Shown here piece by piece: positions 43,124-51,580 of a stretch of DNA of 64,000 nucleotides. Where the stretch lies: positions 34,062-98,061 of the forward strand of contig NZ_RAPZ01000010.1 of the NCBI RefSeq assembly GCF_003610375.1, given 5' to 3'. Both the position numbers and the translations under genes were made by a program. The stretch's first letter is position 1; each line of letters begins with the position of its first letter. The stretch comes from Sphingomonas sp. PP-CC-1A-547. GTDB lineage: Bacteria > Pseudomonadota > Alphaproteobacteria > Sphingomonadales > Sphingomonadaceae. The notes below the pieces were generated by a model. The model was given only the letters and a program-made list of their open reading frames with translations, was not told the DNA's origin and searched no databases.

Positions 43124-43489
43124 TCAGGCCATGCCGACGATCTGGAGCTTCGATTCCAGCGTATCGCGGTCGAACGGCTTCATCACATATTCGTCAGCGC
43201 CCGCCTCGATCGCCGCACGAATATACGCCATGCCGTTCTCCGTGGTGCAGAACACGACCTTGGGGCGGCGCGGCACGTCTGCCTCGCGCAGCGCGCGGAG
43301 GAAATCCATCCCGCTCATCACGGGCATGTTCCAGTCGAGCAGGATCACGTCGGGGATCGACGCCATGCAGGAGGCCAACGCCTCGCGACCATCGCACGCT
43401 TCGGTGACGGTAAAGTCGAGTGTCTCGAGAATGTGACGCGCGACTTTGCGGATCACCTTTGAATCATCGACGACGAGACAGGTCTTCAT
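43124..43489 (-). CDS. cheY: Chemotaxis response regulator CheY
   Basis: A 121-residue single receiver. D8-D9, phosphoacceptor D52 (ILLDWNMPVMSG), Thr in VVFCTTEN and Lys in YVMKPFD are all present. It receives phosphate from CheA and controls the flagellar motor or another output. It lies between cheW and cheB; the 75 bp before its ATG separate it from cheW, the widest gap inside the operon. Confidence 0.94.
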   Translation of the reverse strand: MKTCLVVDDSKVIRKVARHILETLDFTVTEACDGREALASCMASIPDVILLDWNMPVMSGMDFLRALREADVPRRPKVVFCTTENGMAYIRAAIEAGADEYVMKPFDRDTLESKLQIVGMA

Positions 43490-43564
43490 GGAAAGCCTTC
43501 CAGGGGAAATCGTGGAGCCGGTCTAGCCGACAAAGCGTAAGCACCGGGTTAAGCTAAAGAAATA

Positions 43565-43993
43565 TCAGGCTGCCAAACCGGGCGCCGGTACGACCGCGGC
43601 GATATCCAGAATCAGGAGAGGCTCACCGTCGCGCTCGACGAGGCCGCAGCCGACAGCCGCCCAGCCACCGTGCAGGGCAAGTCCCGGCGACAGCGGCAGT
43701 CGTGTGAACGGTGCGACATCCTCAACCGAATCGACTAGGATCGCGTAATGATGCCCCTCGGCCACGGTGATCACAGCGCGCCGCATGGTATCGGGCGTGC
43801 GGGACAGGCCGAGGGCAATGCCGGTATCGATCACTGTCACCACCCGGCTGCGCAGTGCCGCCAGCCCGCGGACGACCGCATCCGCACGAGGGACGGCGAC
43901 GATCTCCCCGATGTCGACGACCGAATCGACCTGCGCGGCGGCGATCGCGACACCGCGACCGGCGATATGCGCCACGAGAAACAGATCGGTCAT
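43565..43993 (-). CDS. cheW: Chemotaxis coupling protein CheW
   Basis: A 142-residue protein consisting of one CheW beta-barrel domain: FLVAHIAGRGVAIAAAQVDSVVDIGEIV, GLAALRSRVVTVIDTGIALGL, YAILVDSVEDVAPF and LLILDIAAVV. It links chemoreceptors to CheA. Its ATG overlaps the cheA stop (ATGA). The scaffold is short and has no extra domain. Confidence 0.92.
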   Translation of the reverse strand: MTDLFLVAHIAGRGVAIAAAQVDSVVDIGEIVAVPRADAVVRGLAALRSRVVTVIDTGIALGLSRTPDTMRRAVITVAEGHHYAILVDSVEDVAPFTRLPLSPGLALHGGWAAVGCGLVERDGEPLLILDIAAVVPAPGLAA

Positions 43994-46278
43994 ATTGTCC
44001 TCCGCGCCGCCAGCGCTGCGATCAACGCGGGCCGGTCGTATCGATAGATGCTCGCATCATCGTCCCCGTCCGCGCTTTTGGATCGCCGCAAGGTCACCAC
44101 CGGCGCTAGCGCTTCACACGGTGGCGCATCCTCCATCGCCAGCGCCACAGCCGCGGTCTCCCCCCTGGCGAGCGACGTGACGCAGCGATAGCCGGACGCC
44201 TCCAGCGCGGGTTTGAGAAACGTCTCCATCCAGCCGGAACCGTCGACCTGCAACAGGCATACCGGCGGCGACGCGATCATGACCGGCTGGCCGGAGAAGA
44301 GCGCATGCGGATCGATCAGCTCGACCTGCTCGCCGGCGATCAGCACGACGCCCGCGATCGGTCCTGACCCACGCGTAGGTGCGATCTCCACGGGCAATTC
44401 GACGATCTCGATTGCCTCCGCGATCGCATACGCCATTTCGCTTTCGCCGTCGGTCAGGCGCAGTACCGCAACTTCGCGCCGCGAGGCGAAATCGCCGACC
44501 GCGTACAGAGGAATGATCGCGTCGCCGACCGACAACCGCATCGCGCCCGCAGACCAACGGATCGCTTCGGTCGACACCGGCTCGACACGATCGATAACGG
44601 CGAGGGCGATTGCGCGACGCTGGCCATCGAGATCGTCGAACAGCAGTGCCGGAACACCTGGCACGACCTCTTCGAGGGTCACTGCGTCCGCGGCTGCGAC
44701 TGGCGCGAATCGAAGTCCTGCAACCGCCGCGATGCCCGACGCGTCGAGCAGCAGCATCGGCAATCCGTTGTCGGGCAGCGTCATGCCCGCATAGACGCCG
44801 GTCGCCATCACCGCAGGCGACGCGGGTTTCACGACCAGTTCCTCGGTATCGAGCACGGTATCGACGCCGAGCGCGTAATCGCCCTCCCGCGTCGACACGA
44901 TGACCAGCGTTGGCGGCGCGTCCTTAGTAAGTTTGAATAGGTCCCCGAGCGAGACAAGCGGCATTCGCTTGCCGCGCACTGTCGCGGTTGCCGCGTCGCC
45001 GATCATGTCGAGCCGCACCTGATCGCCGCGTACCATGACGATCTCTTCGATCGCCTGTCGCGGAAGCGCGAATCGTTGCGTGCCGACGCCGACGATAATG
45101 GTCGACAGGATCGACAGTGTCAGCGGCACGTTGATGATGATCCGGAGGCCACGCCCGGGCGTATTGACCAGCACGACCCGGCCGCCGATCTGCTCGATAT
45201 TGGCGCGTACGACGTCCATGCCAACGCCGCGGCCCGAGGTTGCAGTCACCGTGTCGCGGCTCGACAGACCCGGCGCGAAGATCAATTGAAGCCGCGACGT
45301 TTCGCTCATCGCCGCCAGTTCGGTCGGCGTATGCAATTTCTTCTCGGCAGCCTTCGCGACGATCCGCGCGACGTCGATGCCCTGCCCGTCGTCGCTTACC
45401 TCGATCAGGATCTGGTTGCCCGACTGGCGCGCCGAGACGACCAGTCGACCCGTCTCCGGCTTGCCCGCCGCGCGGCGGGCCATCGGCGTCTCGATCCCGT
45501 GATCGATACAATTGCGGATGATGTGGACGAGCGGATCGCGCATCAGCTCGATCATCTCGCGGTCGAGCTCGACGTCCGCGCCCTCGATGACGAGGTTGAC
45601 CGCCTTGCACAGCTCCGCGCTGGTATCGCGCACCATCCGCGGCAGCGCGGAGAACAGCGCGTCGACCTTCTGCATGCGAGTCCGGGTGACGGTGTCGCGC
45701 ATATCGGCAACCGTCAGCGACAGGCGTTCCAGCGCGGCCTCTACCTTCGGATCAACGTCGCCGTCGCGCAGCTGTCGGGCAAGCTCGTTGCGCGCGAGTA
45801 CCATGTCGGACATGCCGCTCATCATGTGATCGAGCAGGTCGACGTTCAAACGGACGCTGCGACTTGCGCTACGACCGACCGGCGCGGCGGCAGCGGGCGC
45901 GGTGGGCTGCGCGTTAGGAGCAAGCGCAGCGATCAACGCATGTTCGTCCGAATCGTCCAGCGTCGCGCCCGCATCGATCGCATCGACGATCTGCGCGATC
46001 CGGTCGACGATGCCGAGTACCGCGTTCACGAGCGCGGTGTCGGGCCTCCGATTGCCGTCGCGAACGGCGGCCAAGACGTCCTCGGCCGCGTGGCTCAGCC
46101 GCGCAAGCCGAGGTAGATCGAGGAATCCGCAGCTTCCCTTGACGGTGTGGACGAAGCGGAAGATCGCATCGAGACGGGCGCCATCGGCAGGGGCGAGTTC
46201 CCATGCAACGATCTCGCCGGAGATCGCCTCCAGCGTTTCGCGCGTCTCGGCAATGAATTCCTGTAACAGATCGTCCAT
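43990..46278 (-). CDS. cheA: Chemotaxis histidine kinase CheA with degenerate C-terminal receiver
   Basis: A 762-residue CheA. The P1 HPt domain has the phosphorylated His in FVHTVKGSCGF (about residue 47). An Ala/Pro linker follows with no clear P2 domain. Then come dimerisation (RSVRLNVDLLDHMM), kinase boxes PLVHIIRNCIDHGIE, VSDDGQGID and SGRGVGMDVV, and two CheW-like segments. The last 100 residues (VCLLQVDGSGWMETFLKP...) look like a receiver that has lost its phosphoacceptor. It is the first gene of cheA-W-Y-B-R. Confidence 0.94.
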   Translation of the reverse strand: MDDLLQEFIAETRETLEAISGEIVAWELAPADGARLDAIFRFVHTVKGSCGFLDLPRLARLSHAAEDVLAAVRDGNRRPDTALVNAVLGIVDRIAQIVDAIDAGATLDDSDEHALIAALAPNAQPTAPAAAAPVGRSASRSVRLNVDLLDHMMSGMSDMVLARNELARQLRDGDVDPKVEAALERLSLTVADMRDTVTRTRMQKVDALFSALPRMVRDTSAELCKAVNLVIEGADVELDREMIELMRDPLVHIIRNCIDHGIETPMARRAAGKPETGRLVVSARQSGNQILIEVSDDGQGIDVARIVAKAAEKKLHTPTELAAMSETSRLQLIFAPGLSSRDTVTATSGRGVGMDVVRANIEQIGGRVVLVNTPGRGLRIIINVPLTLSILSTIIVGVGTQRFALPRQAIEEIVMVRGDQVRLDMIGDAATATVRGKRMPLVSLGDLFKLTKDAPPTLVIVSTREGDYALGVDTVLDTEELVVKPASPAVMATGVYAGMTLPDNGLPMLLLDASGIAAVAGLRFAPVAAADAVTLEEVVPGVPALLFDDLDGQRRAIALAVIDRVEPVSTEAIRWSAGAMRLSVGDAIIPLYAVGDFASRREVAVLRLTDGESEMAYAIAEAIEIVELPVEIAPTRGSGPIAGVVLIAGEQVELIDPHALFSGQPVMIASPPVCLLQVDGSGWMETFLKPALEASGYRCVTSLARGETAAVALAMEDAPPCEALAPVVTLRRSKSADGDDDASIYRYDRPALIAALAARRTI

Positions 46279-46318
46279 GCCGGCCCCGCGTTCGAGGGCC
46301 TGTCATGCATGGTGGAGG

Positions 46319-46333
46319 TTAAGGGTGCGTTAG
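46319..46333. promoter_or_regulatory. Near-match to a CtrA site upstream of cheA
   Basis: TTAA, GGGTGCG, TTAG differs from the TTAA-N7-TTAA pattern at one base. It lies about 40-55 bp upstream of the cheA start, where an activator of the che operon promoter could sit. One mismatch in eight makes a chance match quite possible. Confidence 0.25.
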
Positions 46334-46352
46334 TTCTGAGGGTACGTCCCCC

Positions 46353-46387
46353 TTTACGATCCTCCCCTTGCGGGGAAGGATCGTAAA
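46353..46387. repeat. Short family A palindrome
   Basis: TTTACGATCCTCCCC, TTG, CGGGG-A-AGGATCGTAAA is a 35-bp hairpin with 11-bp perfect outer arms. The arms share TTTACGATCCTCCCC with the family A element at 22376, so it looks like the minimal outer part of that element. It separates the ChpT-like gene stop from the cheA promoter region. Confidence 0.8.
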
Positions 46388-46397
46388 AGACCGCGCC

Positions 46398-47042
46398 CTA
46401 TCGCGCATTGAGCACCGCGCCGAAAATCATGATCCCGTCTGCCGGTTCGGAGACGATCACCGTACCGCCGGCATCCTTGACCAGCGTGTTGATCATGTAC
46501 GCCGCCGCCGCGCGCGGGGTGACGTCGTGCACGCCTTCGCCCTCGACCAGGGTACGGCGAATCTCGGGATCGAGAACGATCCGACCGCCCTCGATCTTGA
46601 CGACGATCTCGAGCTGGCCGTCATTCTCCTCGCCGCCGACCTCCATCGTGCCGCCGCGCACGAGCGATTCGGTCGCGATCAGGGCGAGGTTGAGCAGCAC
46701 CTTCACCGCGGACTTCGGCATCGCCGGCGTCTCGACCGCCCAGACGAAAGTGATCCGCTTGTTTTCGGCAACCAGACCTCCGATCGCAGTGCGCGCCTCG
46801 TGCGTGTCGACCAGCTCGCCGAACCCGCCCGCCGCACCGAACGCCAAACGGAAGAACTTCAGCTTGCTGGCGGATGCGCGCGCGCTGTCCGCGAGCAGTT
46901 CCATGACGCGCTCGCGCATCGCCGGATCGGTCTCATCGGCAAGCAGTTCGAGCCCGTTGTTGAGCGCACCCACCGGCGACAGCAGGTCGTGACACAGGCG
47001 CGAACAGAGCAGGCTCGCGAAATCGACCGGGCTGACCGTCAT
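46398..47042 (-). CDS. chpT: Histidine phosphotransferase, ChpT-like
   Basis: A 214-residue protein with a DHp-like helical hairpin, the phosphorylated His in LCHDLLSPVGALNNGLELL, and a C-terminal half resembling a degenerate HATPase fold without ATP-binding G boxes. That is the architecture of ChpT, which relays phosphate from CckA to CtrA and CpdR in alphaproteobacteria. It is on the same strand as, and 119 bp upstream of, cheA. Assignment as the true ChpT of the CtrA relay is an inference from family and architecture. Confidence 0.8.
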   Translation of the reverse strand: MTVSPVDFASLLCSRLCHDLLSPVGALNNGLELLADETDPAMRERVMELLADSARASASKLKFFRLAFGAAGGFGELVDTHEARTAIGGLVAENKRITFVWAVETPAMPKSAVKVLLNLALIATESLVRGGTMEVGGEENDGQLEIVVKIEGGRIVLDPEIRRTLVEGEGVHDVTPRAAAAYMINTLVKDAGGTVIVSEPADGIMIFGAVLNAR

Positions 47043-47153
47043 GAAAATCCCCTAATTACAGTGCGTCTTCTGGCGGTGGCGCGAACGGCGCGCAAGTGTG
47101 GTTCGAAGCAGATCCATACAGTGCGGCGCGCGGTAAAGATGATCCTCTCTGGC

Positions 47154-47567
47154 CTATGCCGGGGTGGCGATATCGTCGATCTGCTCGATCACCTCCTCGA
47201 CGAACGCACCAACCTCGACCGATCGCCACGCCCGAGCGCCGCCAGTGCCAAGGATGACCCAGACCGCTCCATCCCCCATGGCCTGAGCCGCATCGCGCGG
47301 AGACGGAACGGGCGAGCCAGTTGGATGCGAGTGATAATGCCCAATAACGGCCATCCCGCCCGATCGCGCGTGCCGATGCGCGGCAAACAAAGCAGTCGGA
47401 TCGATCTCGAACGCTCGCGCGGGGTTTAATGCCACGTTAGCGCACGCCTCCGCCATCTCGATCCGCCCCTCCGCCCCGAACAGCAGCCCGCAGACCTCCG
47501 CATCCGGCGACGCAGCCGCCTCTGCGACCAGTCGCCGCAGCAATTCGCTTGAAATCGTCACGCTCAT
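47154..47567 (-). CDS. JAMM/Mov34 family metallopeptidase
   Basis: A 137-residue JAB1/MPN-domain protein. Glu lies in AEVCGLLFG, the zinc His pair and Ser/Asp in GHYHSHPTGSPVPSPRD (the HxHP...SxxD JAMM motif). Bacterial M67-type enzymes of this size remove ubiquitin-like or cysteine-carrier proteins, or act on C-terminal adducts such as in cysteine synthesis. No ubiquitin-like partner is encoded here. The start is ATG 47567, 17 bp from the divergent rluD start. Confidence 0.87.
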   Translation of the reverse strand: MSVTISSELLRRLVAEAAASPDAEVCGLLFGAEGRIEMAEACANVALNPARAFEIDPTALFAAHRHARSGGMAVIGHYHSHPTGSPVPSPRDAAQAMGDGAVWVILGTGGARAWRSVEVGAFVEEVIEQIDDIATPA

Positions 47568-47584
47568 CGCCACATCGGTAGGAC

Positions 47585-48532
47585 ATGGACCGGGGGGTTT
47601 CCATCGTCGAAGCATCGATCACGCCGGCCACGGATGGCTGGAGGCTTGATCGTGCGCTCGCCGAAGTGCTGCCCGACATGTCGCGTGAACGGCTGAAGGC
47701 GCTGATCGCGGCCGGTCAGGTTACCCTCAATGGTCGCGAATGGCGTGATTCGGCGAAGAAGGCCGCTACGGGGCAAGTGTTCGCCGTCACGATTCCGCCG
47801 CCCACCCCGCTGCACAACGAAGCGCAGGATATCCCGCTCGTCGTCGCGTACGAGGACGACGACCTGATCGTGATTGACAAGCCCGCCGGTCTCGTCGTCC
47901 ATCCTGCCGCGGGGAACTTTGACGGCACGCTCGTTAATGCGCTGCTCCATCACTGCGCCGGCAATCTGTCGGGCATTGGCGGCGTCGCGCGACCGGGCAT
48001 CGTCCACCGCATCGACAAGGACACGTCGGGGCTAATGATCGCCGCGAAAACCGATCGCGCGCACGAAGGGCTTGCCAAGCAGTTCCACGACCACAGTATC
48101 GACCGCCGCTACAAGGCAATCGTCGGCGGTATTCCCCGACCCCCGAGCGGCACGGTCAACGCACCGCTCGCTCGGAGTCCGCGGAACCGGAAGAAGATCG
48201 CAATCGTCGAGGGCGGCAAACGCGCGGTGACGCATTTCTCGACGATCGAGACGCTGCGCGATGCGGCGCTGATCGAGTGCCGGCTGGAGACTGGGCGTAC
48301 GCATCAGGTGCGTGTGCATATGGCCTCGATCGGCCATGCATTGCTCGGCGACCCGGTCTATGGTAGAACAAAGCAAGCTCAGAAGTCGCTGCTCGAAACG
48401 CTTGGTTTCCGCCGGCAGGCCTTGCACGCGGCGCATCTGGGGTTCATCCATCCGGTGAAAAGCATCGCTTTGGCGTTCGAAAGCGAAATGCCCGCAGACA
48501 TGCAGGAACTGTTCACCCAGCTTCACGTATAG
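47585..48532 (+). CDS. rluD: Large ribosomal subunit pseudouridine synthase, RluD/RluA family
   Basis: A 315-residue pseudouridine synthase. The N-terminal S4 domain is WRLDRALAEVLPDMSRERLKALI. The catalytic Asp lies in GIVHRIDKDTSGLMIAAKT, and ETGRTHQVRVHMASIGHALLGDPVYG is the family motif III. RluD modifies 23S rRNA helix 69. It overlaps no neighbour; rpoH follows 57 bp later. Assignment to RluD over RluA or RluC rests on the S4 domain and overall length. Confidence 0.9.
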   Translation: MDRGVSIVEASITPATDGWRLDRALAEVLPDMSRERLKALIAAGQVTLNGREWRDSAKKAATGQVFAVTIPPPTPLHNEAQDIPLVVAYEDDDLIVIDKPAGLVVHPAAGNFDGTLVNALLHHCAGNLSGIGGVARPGIVHRIDKDTSGLMIAAKTDRAHEGLAKQFHDHSIDRRYKAIVGGIPRPPSGTVNAPLARSPRNRKKIAIVEGGKRAVTHFSTIETLRDAALIECRLETGRTHQVRVHMASIGHALLGDPVYGRTKQAQKSLLETLGFRRQALHAAHLGFIHPVKSIALAFESEMPADMQELFTQLHV

Positions 48533-48589
48533 ATAATCGAGCCCATGCCGCATTGCGGCAATCGGGGTCATCAGAAAGGGATTACGACC

Positions 48590-49492
48590 ATGGCAGCCCG
48601 CTCCAACGTTCCAGCGACGATACCTGCGCTCGGCAGCGAGGCGGGTCTCAATCGTTATCTTGCCGAGATCAAAAAATTTCCGCTCCTGAAACCCGAGCAG
48701 GAATACATGCTCGCCAAGCGTTTCCAGGAACATGGCGATACCGAAGCTGCGGCGCAGCTGGTGACCTCGCATCTCCGCCTCGTGGCGAAGATCGCGATGG
48801 GCTATCGTGGCTATGGCCTGCCGACGTCGGAGCTGATCTCCGAGGGCAATATCGGCTTGATGCAAGGCGTGAAGAAGTTCGAGCCCGAGCGCGGCTTCCG
48901 TCTCGCGACCTATGCGATGTGGTGGATCCGTGCCTCGATCCAGGAATACATCCTGCGCTCGTGGAGCCTCGTGAAGATGGGCACCACCGCCGCGCAGAAG
49001 AAGCTGTTCTTCAACCTGCGCCGGATGAAGAGCCGTCTCGATGCGTTCGAGGATGGCGATCTGCGTCCTGAGCACGTCACCAAGATCGCCACCGACCTGG
49101 GTGTCGCCGAGACCGACGTCGTCAGCATGAACCGCCGCATGGCGATGGGTGGCGACACGTCGCTCAACGTGCCGATGCGCGAAGACGGCGAAGGCCAGTG
49201 GCAGGATTGGCTGCAGGACGACGCGCCGCTGCAGGACAAGATCGTTGCCGATGCGCAGGAGGCTGACGTTCGCCACTCGATGCTGGTGTCGGCGATGGAC
49301 GACCTCAACGAGCGCGAGCAGCATATCCTGACCGAGCGTCGCCTGACGGATGATCCCAAGACGCTTGAGGAATTGTCGCAGGTCTACGGCGTGTCGCGCG
49401 AGCGCGTGCGGCAGATCGAGGTGCGCGCGTTCGAGAAGCTGCAAAAGGCGATGATGCGGATTGCCGGCGAAAAGCGCCTGCTGGCTGCGTAA
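48590..49492 (+). CDS. rpoH: RNA polymerase heat-shock sigma factor RpoH
   Basis: A 300-residue sigma-32 factor. The start at ATG 48590 is preceded by AAAGGG. Region 1.2 opens LNRYLAEIKKFPLLKPEQEYMLA; region 2 has LRLVAKIAMGYRGYGLP, ISEGNIGLMQGVKKFEPERGFRLATYAMWWIRASIQEYIL. The RpoH box QKKLFFNLRR is present. Region 4 has ERRLTDDPKTLEELSQVYGVSRERVRQIE. It directs transcription of chaperone and protease genes. The next gene begins one base after its stop. Confidence 0.96.
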   Translation: MAARSNVPATIPALGSEAGLNRYLAEIKKFPLLKPEQEYMLAKRFQEHGDTEAAAQLVTSHLRLVAKIAMGYRGYGLPTSELISEGNIGLMQGVKKFEPERGFRLATYAMWWIRASIQEYILRSWSLVKMGTTAAQKKLFFNLRRMKSRLDAFEDGDLRPEHVTKIATDLGVAETDVVSMNRRMAMGGDTSLNVPMREDGEGQWQDWLQDDAPLQDKIVADAQEADVRHSMLVSAMDDLNEREQHILTERRLTDDPKTLEELSQVYGVSRERVRQIEVRAFEKLQKAMMRIAGEKRLLAA

Positions 49493-49493
49493 C

Positions 49494-50765
49494 ATGGCGC
49501 GCGCCGTCGTCATCGGCGGCGGTGTGGCCGGTATCGCTGCGGCGCGGACGCTGCATGATGCGGGGCAAGAGGTCCTGCTGGTCGAAGCCAGCGACTGCCT
49601 AGGTGGCCGAGCCCACAGCTTGCCCCTCGCCTCCTTGTTCCCCCGCGAAGGCGGGGGCCCAGCCTGGACCCCCGCCTTCCCGGGGGAACATGTAGACGTC
49701 GGTTGCGGCTGGTTACACTCTGCCCAGCGCAACCCGTGGACCGAAATTGCCGAGACGACAGGATTCACCGTCGACCGCTCCGACGCAAATTGGCGCACCC
49801 AGTGGCGGGACCTCGGCTTCCCACCCGAAGACCAGTCAGCCTCTGCCACAGCTTACCAAGATTGGAACGAGCGCGCCCTAGCCGCCCTTGAAGGCCCCGA
49901 CCGCCCGCTGTCCGACTTCATCGCCCCCAACGACAAATGGCGCCCGAAGATCGACGCTATCTCCGGCTACGCAAACGGTGCAAACCTTACCCAAGTGTCG
50001 CTCCACGACTGGGCCGCATACGAAGAGGCTGCTACCGACGACAACTGGACGGTGAAGGAAGGCTACGGAACACTCGTCGCCAGCCGTGCCGCTGGCCTGA
50101 ACATCCGCCTCTCGACCCCGGTAACGCGCATCGACCGCAGCGGTCGTCGTCTTCAACTCGACACCCCGGCTGGAACGATCGAGGCGGACCACGTGATCGT
50201 CTGCGTCCCCACTACCGTCCTCGCCAAGTCGCAGATCGTCTTCGACCCACCGCTCCCCGACAAGCACGCCGCCGCCGCGGACCTTCCGCTCGGCCTTGCG
50301 GACAAGGTGTTCCTCCACGTCGACCGCCCCGAATGGCCGACCAACGCGCACTTGGTAGGCAATCCGTACAGCGCCTGCACGGCGAGCCACCGCCTGTCGC
50401 CGTTCGGCTGGCCGATCGTCGAAAGCTTCTTCGGCGGCGACTGTGCGGAAATGCTGGAGGACGGCGACGCTGCGCAGTTCGCGATCGACGAACTGGTCGG
50501 GTTGCTCGGCAGCGATTGGCGCAAGCGCTTCACGCCGCTGGCCGCAACCCGCTGGCGCCACGAGCCTTATATCGGCGGAAGCTATAGTCACGCGCGGATC
50601 GGTCGGGCCGGACAACGCGCCGTCCTCGCCGCATCGGTTGATGGCCGCATCCACTTCGCGGGCGAAGCGTGCCACGCGTTCGACTTCTCCACAGCCCACG
50701 GCGCGTACGAAACCGGCGTGAGCGCCGCCCGAGCGGTCATTGGCGAGGCCGCGCCGATCGCATAA
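49494..50765 (+). CDS. FAD-dependent amine oxidase-like protein with an in-frame repeat insertion
   Basis: A 423-residue flavoprotein. The FAD Rossmann motif is VVIGGGVAGIAAARTL, then VLLVEASDCLGGRA; the C-terminal FAD site is IHFAGEACHAFDFSTAHGAYETG. In related amine oxidases the GGR motif is soon followed by a D-x-G-x-x-W-x-H block. Here those two blocks are split by residues 48-66 (LFPREGGGPAWTPAFPGEH), which are encoded by a 55-bp family D palindrome at 49636-49690. The frame stays open, so the protein may be made with this loop. Substrate is unknown. It begins 1 bp after rpoH. Confidence 0.88.
   Translation: MARAVVIGGGVAGIAAARTLHDAGQEVLLVEASDCLGGRAHSLPLASLFPREGGGPAWTPAFPGEHVDVGCGWLHSAQRNPWTEIAETTGFTVDRSDANWRTQWRDLGFPPEDQSASATAYQDWNERALAALEGPDRPLSDFIAPNDKWRPKIDAISGYANGANLTQVSLHDWAAYEEAATDDNWTVKEGYGTLVASRAAGLNIRLSTPVTRIDRSGRRLQLDTPAGTIEADHVIVCVPTTVLAKSQIVFDPPLPDKHAAAADLPLGLADKVFLHVDRPEWPTNAHLVGNPYSACTASHRLSPFGWPIVESFFGGDCAEMLEDGDAAQFAIDELVGLLGSDWRKRFTPLAATRWRHEPYIGGSYSHARIGRAGQRAVLAASVDGRIHFAGEACHAFDFSTAHGAYETGVSAARAVIGEAAPIA
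49636..49690. repeat. Palindromic repeat, family D, inside a coding region
   Basis: TGTTCCCCCG and CGGGGGAACA are perfect outer arms; the whole 55-bp unit matches the intergenic copies at 23693-23747 and 51519-51573 in length and order. It lies within the amine oxidase-like gene and is read in frame. Confidence 0.92.
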
Positions 50766-50774
50766 GGAGCGGCG

Positions 50775-51449
50775 ATGGGCCTTATCCGCATCGCCGCCAA
50801 GATCGTCTTCGCCTTCGTCCTGATCACGGTCGCGTGGGTCGGCATCTATCGCTTCGTGCCGGTGCCGTTCACCTGGACGATGATGGGCGATGTCATCAAC
50901 GGGCACGGTGTGACCAAGGACTGGATGCCGCTATCGGAGATGGACCCGGACATGGCGCGCGCGGCGATCGCTGGCGAGGACTCGCGGTTCTGTTCGCATC
51001 ACGGCTTCGATTTCAAGGCCATGGCGGGGGCTGCGGCGCGCAATGCGCAGGGCGGGCGGATCCGCGGCGGCTCGACAATCAGCCAGCAGACCGCGAAGAA
51101 CGCGTTCCTGTTCCAGGGGGGCGGGTATGTGCGGAAGGCGTTCGAGGCGTATTTCACCGTGCTGATCGAGACGCTGTGGGGGAAGCGGCGGATCATGGAG
51201 GTGTATCTCAACATCGCCGAGACCGGGATCGGGACGTACGGCGCGAACGCCGGGGCGATCCGGTATTTCAATCACGACGCTTCGCGGCTTTCGCCGACCG
51301 AGGCGGGGCGGATTGCCGCCGTCTTGCCATTGCCCAAGAAGCGGGCTGCGATCGATCCTCATGGTTTCGTGCGGAAGCATGGGAATACGCTGTCGCGGCG
51401 GGTTTCTGTAGTTCGGAACGATGGGTTGGACAGTTGCCTGCGATCCTGA
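50775..51449 (+). CDS. mtgA: Monofunctional biosynthetic peptidoglycan transglycosylase
   Basis: A 224-residue GT51 enzyme with one N-terminal membrane anchor (IVFAFVLITVAWVGIYRFV). The catalytic Glu lies in AIAGEDSRFCSHHGFD, and RGGSTISQQTAKNAFL, KRRIMEVYLNIAETG and YGANAGAIRYF are the further GT51 motifs. It polymerises lipid II into glycan strands at the inner membrane without a transpeptidase domain. It follows the flavoprotein gene by 9 bp. ATG 50775 has AAGGAG upstream. Confidence 0.94.
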   Translation: MGLIRIAAKIVFAFVLITVAWVGIYRFVPVPFTWTMMGDVINGHGVTKDWMPLSEMDPDMARAAIAGEDSRFCSHHGFDFKAMAGAAARNAQGGRIRGGSTISQQTAKNAFLFQGGGYVRKAFEAYFTVLIETLWGKRRIMEVYLNIAETGIGTYGANAGAIRYFNHDASRLSPTEAGRIAAVLPLPKKRAAIDPHGFVRKHGNTLSRRVSVVRNDGLDSCLRS

Positions 51450-51518
51450 CCCATTCCGTCACCCCGGACTTGTTCCGGCCTGACAGATCGGGTGTTGCAA
51501 CTGCCCTTCCCACTCCCT

Positions 51519-51573
51519 TGTTCTCCCGCGAAGGCGGAAGCCCAGTCTCGGTCCCCGCCTTCGCGGGGAAACA
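51519..51573. repeat. Palindromic repeat, family D (55 bp)
   Basis: TGTTCTCCCGCGAAGGCGGA...GCCTTCGCGGGGAAACA, nearly identical to the copy at 23693-23747. It lies between the convergent mtgA and the 80-residue membrane protein gene. Confidence 0.9.
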
Positions 51574-51580
51574 TTCCGGT

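Noticed and set aside
48032..49849. A 605-codon minus-strand frame opposite rluD and rpoH
   Set aside because: It is the antisense shadow of two genes with intact catalytic and promoter-recognition motifs.
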